Of a stretch of 7,474 bases of DNA, positions 1-6,021 are shown piece by piece; positions within the stretch are counted from its first letter, which is position 1, and each line of letters opens with the position of its first letter. Source of the stretch: Cytophagales bacterium. GTDB taxonomy: Bacteria > Bacteroidota > Bacteroidia > Cytophagales > Cyclobacteriaceae. The DNA is taken from assembly GCA_003504855.1 (NCBI GenBank), contig DNZD01000187.1, positions 1 to 7,474 of the forward strand, written 5' to 3'. The notes below the pieces were generated by a model, which was not told where the DNA came from, ran no database searches, and saw nothing but the letters and a program-made list of their open reading frames with translations. Made by a program: the position numbers and the translations under genes.

Positions 1-2060
1 AGCGTCAGATGCGGCAATGGAGCCTTCGCATCACGGAATATGCCGACCGGTTGTTAAAAGGTCTTGATGAAATCGACTTCAGCGAGTCCATGAAAGAAAT
101 CCAGCGCAACTGGATCGGAAAGAGCGTGGGTGCCAGAATCGATTTCAAAATCAAAAGTGAAAAACCCGTTGACCAGCCATTGACGGTATTTACCACCCGG
201 CCGGACACGCTGTTTGGCGTTGACTTCATGGTGGTGGCACCCGAGCATGATTTGGTCAAACAAATCACCAGTCAAAAGCAGCAGCCAGAAGTAGAACAGT
301 ACTTACAATATGTTGAGAGCCGCTCTGAAGTCGACCGGATGGCTGAAGTAAAGAAGATCACAGGCTGTTTCACCGGAGCTTACGCCATCAATCCGATTAA
401 CCAGCGCGAAGTACCAATCTGGATCAGCGAGTATGTGCTGGCCGGCTACGGTACTGGTGCTATTATGGCGGTGCCTTGCGGCGATGAACGCGATCATAAG
501 TTTGCGAAGCATTTCAAATTGCCGATCACCAACATCATCGGCTCATCCTATAATGGTGAAGAGGCTAACCCCACCTACGAGGCCACGCTTGAAAACTCAG
601 GATTCATCAATGGCCTGAAGATGAGGGAAGCACAGGCCGTTGTGATTAAGAAACTGGAAGCAATGGGCATCGGCACCCGTCAGGTCAATTATAAGATGCG
701 CGATGCAGGTTGGAGTCGTCAACGGTACTGGGGTGAGCCTTTCCCCGTGGTGTTCCGCAACGACATCCCCTATCCGATGAAGGAAGCTGAACTTCCGTTG
801 ACTTTGCCCCCTTCCAATAATTTCAAACCATCCGGATCCGGAGAAGGTCCGCTTGCGAACCTGAAGGACTGGATTCATATCAATTCATCCGAACGCCGTG
901 ACTCCAATACCATGCCCACCCATGCCGGGGCTGCCTGGTATTTCCTGCGTTACATGGATCCCCATAACAAGCAGGCATTTGCGGATCGCAAGCATTTGGA
1001 CTATTGGAACCAGGTGGATGTGTATGTTGGGGGATCTGAACATGCCGTTGCTCACTTGTTGTACGCCCGCCTTTGGGTCAAGATACTTCACGACCTCGGA
1101 TACCTGAATTTTGATGAACCGTTTAAGAAACTTATCAACCAGGGAAAAATTACAGGAGACTCGAGGTTCGTTTATCGCATCCGGGGTACTAATAAATTTG
1201 CTTCAGCCGGCTTGATCTCCCGTTATCCTGAAGGTGTGGACCAATTACATGTGGACATCAGTCTGGTGAACGGATTCGTGCTCGACACCGATGGCTTTAA
1301 AAAATGGAAACCTGATTTTGCGTCTGCCGAATTCGAACTAGAGAATGATCAATACCTCTGCGGCTCCGCTATTGAAAAAATGAGTAAGTCCTATTTCAAT
1401 GTAGTGAATCCGGATGAAATCATTGACAAATATGGCGCGGACACCCTGCGGTTATATGAGATGTTCCTTGGCCCGTTGGAACAATCCAAGCCCTGGAATA
1501 CCAACGGCATTGACGGTGTGTATAAGTTCCTTCGTCGCTTCTGGAATCTCTTCCATGACACCCAGGGCAATTTCAAGGTAAGCGCGGAAGCCCCGACGCG
1601 GGAAGAACTGAAGACCTTGCACAAGACCCTGCGCAAAATTGAGCAGGACGTAGAGAATTTTTCATTCAACACGTCTGTGAGCGAGTTCATGATATGTGCG
1701 AATGAGCTTACTTCCCTGAAGTGCAACAAGCGCGCTATCCTCGAGCCACTCGTGATTGCACTTTCTCCGTTTGCACCGCACATCGCCGAAGAACTCTGGG
1801 AAAAACTGGGGCATTCAGAAACAGTTCTGAAAGCTGCATTCCCCGCTTACGACGAGCAGTACCTGAAAGAAAACGCATTCAACTATCCCATTTCCATCAA
1901 CGGAAAAGTAAGGGCACAGATCAATTTTGCCCTGGACTTGTCCCGCGAGGAAATCGAAAAGCAGGTACTTGCCTCTGAGGTGGTTGCCAAGTGGACAGAA
2001 GGGAAGCCACCCAAGAAGGTGATTGTCGTGCCGGGCAAAATTGTCAACGTGGTGGTCTGA
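1..2060 (+). CDS. leuS: Leucyl-tRNA synthetase, 5'-truncated by window edge
   Basis: Class I aminoacyl-tRNA synthetase that charges tRNA-Leu with leucine in the cytoplasm. The frame is open to the left edge (first whole codon at base 3), so the ATG at base 9 is internal. Counting that Met as residue 1, the CP1 editing domain shows TVFTTRPDTLFG at 59-70 and AVPCGDERD ending at the conserved Asp162, both typical of hydrolytic editing of mischarged tRNA. SRQRYWGEP follows at about 236. The KMSKS ATP-binding loop is at 457-461 (bases 1377-1391), then an anticodon-binding helical domain. The C-terminal domain ends in KKVIVVPGKIVNVVV and is intact. The HIGH motif and roughly 190 or more N-terminal residues lie outside the window. 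The long segment at about 380-457 before KMSKS resembles the Bacteroidota form. One oddity: the usually conserved QGM before this insert reads QGK (Lys380). Family assignment is very secure. Confidence 0.98.
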   Translation, partial: RQMRQWSLRITEYADRLLKGLDEIDFSESMKEIQRNWIGKSVGARIDFKIKSEKPVDQPLTVFTTRPDTLFGVDFMVVAPEHDLVKQITSQKQQPEVEQYLQYVESRSEVDRMAEVKKITGCFTGAYAINPINQREVPIWISEYVLAGYGTGAIMAVPCGDERDHKFAKHFKLPITNIIGSSYNGEEANPTYEATLENSGFINGLKMREAQAVVIKKLEAMGIGTRQVNYKMRDAGWSRQRYWGEPFPVVFRNDIPYPMKEAELPLTLPPSNNFKPSGSGEGPLANLKDWIHINSSERRDSNTMPTHAGAAWYFLRYMDPHNKQAFADRKHLDYWNQVDVYVGGSEHAVAHLLYARLWVKILHDLGYLNFDEPFKKLINQGKITGDSRFVYRIRGTNKFASAGLISRYPEGVDQLHVDISLVNGFVLDTDGFKKWKPDFASAEFELENDQYLCGSAIEKMSKSYFNVVNPDEIIDKYGADTLRLYEMFLGPLEQSKPWNTNGIDGVYKFLRRFWNLFHDTQGNFKVSAEAPTREELKTLHKTLRKIEQDVENFSFNTSVSEFMICANELTSLKCNKRAILEPLVIALSPFAPHIAEELWEKLGHSETVLKAAFPAYDEQYLKENAFNYPISINGKVRAQINFALDLSREEIEKQVLASEVVAKWTEGKPPKKVIVVPGKIVNVVV

Positions 2061-2091
2061 ATTCTGCCCTAACAGGCATTCGGAAAATTGC

Positions 2092-2099
2092 TAAATTCG
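2092..2099 (+). promoter_or_regulatory. Possible -7 promoter element upstream of fabH
   Basis: TAAATTCG matches the Bacteroidota -7 consensus TAnnTTTG at five of the six defined positions. It lies 26 bases before the fabH ATG, inside the 65-nt gap after leuS. No TTG-type -33 element is visible at the expected distance, so this is a weak candidate and fabH might instead be read from the leuS transcript. Confidence 0.3.
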
Positions 2100-2100
2100 C

Positions 2101-2122
2101 AGGCCGCTCTACTTAACGGCCT
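2101..2122 (+). repeat. Perfect 6-bp inverted repeat next to the fabH start
   Basis: AGGCCG at 2101-2106 pairs perfectly with CGGCCT at 2117-2122 around a 10-base AT-rich loop. The right arm ends three bases before the fabH ATG at 2126. As RNA it would form a GC-rich hairpin covering the usual ribosome-contact zone. As DNA it could be a small operator. No T-tract follows, so it is not a standard intrinsic terminator for leuS. The repeat is directly visible; any function is inference, and six bases can arise by chance. Confidence 0.4.
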
Positions 2123-2125
2123 TGT

Positions 2126-3124
2126 ATGCCCTATTCCAAGATCACCGCACTCGGTCATCACGTACCTGAGACTGTCATCACCAACCAGTACCTCTCCACC
2201 GTTATGGATACCAGCGACGCGTGGATCATCGAGCGCACGGGTATCAATGAACGAAGGTGGATGGATCCGGCGAAAGATACCGTAGCCAACATGGCGGCCA
2301 AGGCAACGCGGATGGCCCTGGAGCGAGCCAAATTGACACCCAAAGACATTGAGTTTATTGTGTTCGCTACAATCACTCCGGACTATTTCTTCCCAGGATC
2401 CGGTGTACTGCTGCAACGCGAACTGGGCCTCGAGGGAATTGGCGCCATCGATATCCGCAATGCCTGCTCCGGGTTCATCTATGCATTGAGTACAGCTGAC
2501 GCATTCATCAAGTCAGGCATGTATAAAACCATCCTCGTGGTGGGTGCCGAAATTCAATCCACCGCACTGGATGTTACTGATCGCGGTCGCAACACCGCGG
2601 TAATCTTTGGAGATGGCGCCGGTGCAGCCATCGTTCAGGCTTCCGACAAGCCCGGTGTACTTTCTACCCACCTTCATTCAGACGGGCGCTTTGCCGAAGA
2701 ACTCTATGTAAAAGACCCGGGAAGCAGCCGCCCCCGCGAACAACGGCAGCCAGAACAGATTCTGGATACCACCGATTTCAAGGTAGTCATGAACGGAAGC
2801 CAGGTATTTAAGCATGCCGTGGTGCGCTTTATGGAAGTGATTAACGAAGCCCTCACTGCCAACAACCTCAAGAAAGAGGATATCAACCTGCTGGTGCCTC
2901 ACCAGGCCAACCTTCGAATCAGTCAGTTTGTTCAACAGAAACTTCAACTGCGCGATGACCAGGTTTATAATAATATCCAGCGATATGGAAATACTACGGC
3001 GGCGTCCATACCCATTGCCCTCAGTGAAGCCTGGTCGGAAGGAAAATTGAAAGAGAATGACCTCGTGTGCCTCGCTGCTTTCGGCAGCGGCTTCACCTGG
3101 GCATCTGCAATGATCCGGTGGTAA
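2126..3124 (+). CDS. fabH: 3-oxoacyl-ACP synthase III (KAS III)
   Basis: Catalyses the first condensation of type II fatty-acid synthesis, joining an acyl-CoA primer to malonyl-ACP with loss of CO2, in the cytoplasm. At 332 aa it is close to E. coli FabH (317 aa). The thiolase-fold triad is complete: Cys114 in NACSGF, His259 in VPHQAN and Asn289 in RYGNTT. The N-terminal TSDAWIIERTGI, the glycine-rich FGDGAGA (161-167) and the C-terminal FGSGFTWASAMIRW are standard. The start is the first ATG in frame and gives the usual MPYSKITALGHHVPE beginning. No Shine-Dalgarno sequence is visible, as is common in Bacteroidota; a 6-bp inverted repeat lies just upstream. The primer (acetyl-CoA or branched acyl-CoA) cannot be read from the sequence, although branched fatty acids are common in this phylum. 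It follows leuS by 65 nt and precedes a small gene by 21 nt. Function is secure. Confidence 0.97.
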   Translation: MPYSKITALGHHVPETVITNQYLSTVMDTSDAWIIERTGINERRWMDPAKDTVANMAAKATRMALERAKLTPKDIEFIVFATITPDYFFPGSGVLLQRELGLEGIGAIDIRNACSGFIYALSTADAFIKSGMYKTILVVGAEIQSTALDVTDRGRNTAVIFGDGAGAAIVQASDKPGVLSTHLHSDGRFAEELYVKDPGSSRPREQRQPEQILDTTDFKVVMNGSQVFKHAVVRFMEVINEALTANNLKKEDINLLVPHQANLRISQFVQQKLQLRDDQVYNNIQRYGNTTAASIPIALSEAWSEGKLKENDLVCLAAFGSGFTWASAMIRW

Positions 3125-3145
3125 TCCAAAACAAAGAACCCCTCC

Positions 3146-3370
3146 ATGAAAACGTCATCCTACAACCCAAGCCCGCTGGAAGTCGACTTCGCCAATGCAT
3201 TGACTATTCTTCAGCGCGACATCCAGAAACACCTGCAGGATAACAAGGTGGTCAATGTGGAAAGCAACATCAACCGCGACAACCCCATGGTCAAATTCAG
3301 CCTCGTCGACAAGGATGGTGATCCGCACGAAATTGTAGTCCGCATCATCCAGATTCCGGACAAATTCTAG
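3146..3370 (+). CDS. Small uncharacterised protein, 74 aa
   Basis: I do not recognise a named family. The ORF runs from ATG to TAG, 21 nt after fabH on the same strand, with an A-rich leader (CAAAACAAAGAA) of the type often found before Bacteroidota starts. The product is soluble, with no signal peptide, membrane segment or cysteine. From the residue pattern I infer one amphipathic helix at about 10-32 (PLEVDFANALTILQRDIQKH) followed by three beta strands at about 34-41, 48-55 and 61-70, the last two joined by a DKDGDPHE turn: an alpha-beta-beta-beta layout. The alternation of hydrophobic residues (for example EIVVRIIQIP) looks like a real folded protein and not chance coding. The opposite-strand ORF over the same bases (3155-3409) is an unlikely alternative. 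Its position suggests co-transcription with fabH, but it need not act with it. Existence is fairly sure; function is unknown. Confidence 0.8.
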   Translation: MKTSSYNPSPLEVDFANALTILQRDIQKHLQDNKVVNVESNINRDNPMVKFSLVDKDGDPHEIVVRIIQIPDKF

Positions 3371-3390
3371 CCAGCAGTCGATCCCTGAAC

Positions 3391-3398
3391 AAACTTTA
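3391..3398 (+). promoter_or_regulatory. Weak -7-like element before the S41 protease gene
   Basis: AAACTTTA, followed by GCC, resembles a degenerate Bacteroidota -7 element (TAnnTTTG), with four of the six defined positions matching. It is 26 bases before the ATG at 3424. The same CTTTAG core occurs before the antiporter gene. No -33 TTG is visible at the right distance. Very tentative. Confidence 0.15.
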
Positions 3399-3423
3399 GC
3401 CAGATTCATTGCGTTATAGCAAC

Positions 3424-5076
3424 ATGTCCCGACCTCACACCAGAAAACTGGCAGTAGCCCTCCTGGGCATGGCCTTACTGCTCGCTGCCTTCTCGCCGCC
3501 TGCGGACCGGTACTTTGAATTTATACGCAGCCTGGAGACTTATTCCGCCTTGTTTCGTGAAGTAAACCGGGTTTACGTGGACGACCTCAATCCCAATGAT
3601 TTGTCGCGCACCGGCATCGATGCGATGCTCAACTCTTTAGATCCGTACACGAACTACATCGCAGACAACGAAGTTGAAGACTATCGCCGGATGAACACCG
3701 GTGAATACGGTGGTATCGGTGCGGTGACCCAGAATTTTGGCAAACGCATGGTCGTCACGATGGTCTATGAAAAATTCACAGCAAGCCAAAAGGGACTGAA
3801 GATCGGCGATGAAGTATTGCAGATTGACGGCATCGACCTGTCGAAGCGAACCACTGATCAGGCCAACCAATTGATGCGTGGTCAGGTGGGCACCGAAGTG
3901 AGCGTCACTGTTAGCCGGTTTGGCAATCCCAAGCCCATCACCCTGACATTCAAACGAGAAAAAATCAAAATCAGCAATGTGCCTTACTATGGCATGATGA
4001 CTGACAAAACAGGTTATGTTCAACTCACGGAATTCACGGGTGAGGCAGCCAAAGAAGTAGCCACCGCAGTCGTTAACCTGAAAAGATCGGGTGCCACGTC
4101 CATCATTCTGGACCTTCGCGGCAACCCGGGCGGATTACTCAATGAAGCCGTGGGGATATGCAATTTATTCCTGCCAAAGGATTCCCTGGTAGTAACTACC
4201 CGCGGTAAGATTCCGGAGAACAACCGGATCTATCGCACGGAACTAAACCCAATTGATACCGAATTACCCGTTGCTGTACTGATTAACCGGGGCAGCGCTT
4301 CTGCCTCCGAGATTGTTGCCGGCACCTTACAGGATTATGACCGAGCGGTGATTATTGGAGAACGATCCTATGGCAAGGGCCTTGTACAAACAGAAAGTCT
4401 ATTGCCCCACAAGGCGCTTGTAAAGATTACCGTTGCCAAGTACTACACCCCTACCGGCAGGTGTATACAGGTACTCGACTACAGCCACCGACGGTCCGAT
4501 GGAAGTGTCGCTTCCGTACCCGATAGTGTCAAGCGCGCATTCAAAACGAGCCATGGCAGAACAGTATACGATGGCGGTGGCATTGAACCTGATGTGCCAC
4601 TTACCATTACACCAGCAGCACCTGTTATACAGGCGCTCATCACGCAGGGATATCTCTTCGATTATGGAACGGAGTATGCCTACAACCATCCTAAAATTGC
4701 TGACGCCAGAACGTTTAGCCTGACAGACGCCGAATACAATGAATTTGTTTCGTGGATAAAAAACAAAGAACTCGCCTATCAGACCGACATGGAACGTCGA
4801 CTGACGCTCCTGACCAAAGCAGCCAAGAAAGAACAACTGTACGATCAACTTAAGCCGAGCATCCAACAGTTGGAGCAAAGGTTGTCCAACAGCAGAAAAA
4901 ATGACCTGATGATATATAAGGATCAGGTGAAGCGATTGCTGGAAGAACAGATAGCCTCCCGCTATTACCTTGAGCGCGGGCCTGTTGAAGTATCCCTGAA
5001 ATACGACGAGGAGATACGTAAAGCCATCGCGGTACTAAACAATCCAGCTCAATTCAAGAAAATCCTCAACCGCTGA
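3424..5076 (+). CDS. S41 carboxy-terminal processing protease with PDZ domain
   Basis: Predicted periplasmic serine protease of the CtpA/Prc family, 550 aa. These enzymes trim or degrade envelope proteins from the C-terminus; the substrate here is unknown. After a basic start (MSRPHTRK), a hydrophobic stretch at 9-23 acts as signal peptide or anchor; there is no lipobox Cys. The 30-90 segment is the N-terminal helical part, the PDZ domain spans about 96-178 (EYGGIGAV and GLKIGDEVLQIDG), and the S41 core spans about 180-395. LDLRGNPGG lies at 229-237. The catalytic Ser is 293, the middle one in GSASASE, and Lys318 in SYGKG is exactly 25 residues later, the spacing of the Ser-Lys dyad in E. coli Prc; Gln322 follows. 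A charged helical tail at about 430-550 has coiled-coil character. I chose ATG 3424 over the in-frame TTG at 3409, since it gives a normal signal sequence. The stop overlaps the next start by one base. Family is secure. Confidence 0.95.
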   Translation: MSRPHTRKLAVALLGMALLLAAFSPPADRYFEFIRSLETYSALFREVNRVYVDDLNPNDLSRTGIDAMLNSLDPYTNYIADNEVEDYRRMNTGEYGGIGAVTQNFGKRMVVTMVYEKFTASQKGLKIGDEVLQIDGIDLSKRTTDQANQLMRGQVGTEVSVTVSRFGNPKPITLTFKREKIKISNVPYYGMMTDKTGYVQLTEFTGEAAKEVATAVVNLKRSGATSIILDLRGNPGGLLNEAVGICNLFLPKDSLVVTTRGKIPENNRIYRTELNPIDTELPVAVLINRGSASASEIVAGTLQDYDRAVIIGERSYGKGLVQTESLLPHKALVKITVAKYYTPTGRCIQVLDYSHRRSDGSVASVPDSVKRAFKTSHGRTVYDGGGIEPDVPLTITPAAPVIQALITQGYLFDYGTEYAYNHPKIADARTFSLTDAEYNEFVSWIKNKELAYQTDMERRLTLLTKAAKKEQLYDQLKPSIQQLEQRLSNSRKNDLMIYKDQVKRLLEEQIASRYYLERGPVEVSLKYDEEIRKAIAVLNNPAQFKKILNR

Positions 5077-5078
5077 TG
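5074..5078 (+). promoter_or_regulatory. TGATG stop-start overlap coupling protease and hydrolase
   Basis: The TGA stop of the S41 protease (5074-5076) shares its last base with the ATG of the hydrolase (5076-5078). This arrangement usually allows terminating ribosomes to restart. A second in-frame ATG at 5082 would give a protein two residues shorter and a five-base gap, so the overlap depends on which ATG is used. Confidence 0.6.
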
Positions 5079-5954
5079 GCCATGGATCGCATAAAATGGT
5101 TGCGATCCGGACTGGTAGCTATGCTGGTGCTGGTTGTTTGCCTGGCGCTGCTGGACAGTTGTATGCAATTCCGGATGAGTAAATCGGAAATTGATACCTA
5201 CTTCAGCAACAAGCCCCACAAGGGAACATTACATCAATACCGAATTGAAAGTCGCAACATCCATTACGTAATCGCGGGTGATTCGACATTGCCGCTCGTT
5301 CTTTTTGTCCATGGTTCACCAGGTTCCCTCAGTGCCTTCATCGATTTTCTCGCCGATACCTCATTGCTCAAGGTTGCTCAATTGGCCACTATTGACAGGC
5401 CCGGGTTTGGGTATTCAAATTTTGGCATGGCCGAGCCGTCTTTGAGTCGGCAAGCAGCGTGCCTTCGTCCATTGCTGGAGAAACACAAAGGACAACGTCC
5501 CATCATTCTCGTAGGACATTCCCTGGGAGGACCGCTCGTTGCCCGCATGGCCATGGATTTCCCTCAGCTGGTCGACGGCCTGATCCTCGTAGCACCCAGC
5601 ATTGACCCAAGCCTCGAACCCAACGAGTGGTTTCGCGGTCCACTGGCGACCCCGTTTTTGAAGTGGCTACTGCCCCGCTCCCTGCGCGCCTCCAACGACG
5701 AAATCTATCACCTCAAACCTGAACTGGAACAGATGCTGCCCCTGTGGCCACGCATCACCGCCCGTACGACCGTGATTCAGGGTAAGAAAGATGTGCTCGT
5801 GCCCTGGGCCAACGCCACTTTTGCCCAACGGATGATCACGAATGCTCCGGTAAAACTGATGATGGTGGAAGACATGAATCACTTTGTACCCTGGTCCCAT
5901 CCGCAGTTGATCCGACAGGCCATTGTTGAATTCCTGAAAGATTCCGGTAAGTAG
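5076..5954 (+). CDS. Alpha/beta-fold hydrolase, probable envelope-anchored
   Basis: A 292-aa single-domain alpha/beta hydrolase with unknown substrate (ester, thioester or amide bond). The triad is clear: nucleophile Ser149 in GHSLGG (147-152), acid Asp239 in GKKDVLVP and His269 in MNHFVPW. HGSPGS (79-84) forms the oxyanion-hole region and DRPGFGYS begins at 107. The N-terminus is basic (DRIKWLR), then hydrophobic at about 12-26, then Leu-Asp-Ser-Cys29, which resembles a lipobox apart from Asp at -2. The protein may therefore be a lipoprotein, or simply be held by an N-terminal membrane helix; either way the catalytic domain probably faces the periplasm. The start at 5076 overlaps the protease stop by one base, so the two are probably made together. 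The fold resembles broad proline-iminopeptidase or haloalkane-dehalogenase-type groups, which does not define the reaction. Fold and triad are secure; location is moderately supported; substrate is unknown. Confidence 0.9.
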   Translation: MAMDRIKWLRSGLVAMLVLVVCLALLDSCMQFRMSKSEIDTYFSNKPHKGTLHQYRIESRNIHYVIAGDSTLPLVLFVHGSPGSLSAFIDFLADTSLLKVAQLATIDRPGFGYSNFGMAEPSLSRQAACLRPLLEKHKGQRPIILVGHSLGGPLVARMAMDFPQLVDGLILVAPSIDPSLEPNEWFRGPLATPFLKWLLPRSLRASNDEIYHLKPELEQMLPLWPRITARTTVIQGKKDVLVPWANATFAQRMITNAPVKLMMVEDMNHFVPWSHPQLIRQAIVEFLKDSGK

Positions 5955-6009
5955 GGTTTTTCTCCACCAGGAACTTTTTCCGGCCCTTCGGGTTTATTAT
6001 CGGACAACC

Positions 6010-6017
6010 TATCTTTA
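6010..6017 (+). promoter_or_regulatory. Possible -7 promoter element before the antiporter gene
   Basis: TATCTTTA matches TAnnTTTG at five of the six defined positions and ends four bases before the ATG at 6022. Such a position would give an almost leaderless transcript. No TTG-type -33 element is seen about 20 bases upstream. Tentative; the rest of the 67-nt gap holds a T-rich stretch and a very short UUCG-loop hairpin (5983-5993). Confidence 0.25.
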
Positions 6018-6021
6018 GTGC

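Noticed and set aside
831..842. 12-bp perfect palindrome TCCGGATCCGGA
   Set aside because: It encodes Ser-Gly-Ser-Gly within leuS at a place where related synthetases have a similar Gly-rich turn; the symmetry follows from repeated codons.
1391..1783. 130-codon open frame on the minus strand
   Set aside because: It is antisense to the conserved anticodon-binding region of leuS and looks like a shadow of its codon pattern.
2065..2078. Possible terminator hairpin TGCC-N6-GGCA after leuS
   Set aside because: The stem is only four base pairs and no T-tract follows.
3368..3403. Direct repeat TAGCCAG at 3368-3374 and 3397-3403
   Set aside because: Seven bases twice, one copy overlapping the stop codon of the small gene; expected by chance at this length without more copies.
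3409..3422. TTGC-N6-GCAA inverted repeat just before the protease ATG
   Set aside because: A four-base-pair stem is too short to support a regulatory call.
3409..3423. Upstream in-frame TTG start for the S41 protease, adding five residues
   Set aside because: The ATG at 3424 gives a normal short basic signal-sequence start; TTG is rarer and adds nothing recognisable.
3637..4023. 128-codon open frame on the minus strand
   Set aside because: It is antisense to the PDZ part of the S41 protease and shows no family features.
4399..4878. 159-codon open frame on the minus strand
   Set aside because: It lies wholly inside the S41 protease gene, which has complete catalytic motifs; the antisense translation has no recognisable domain.
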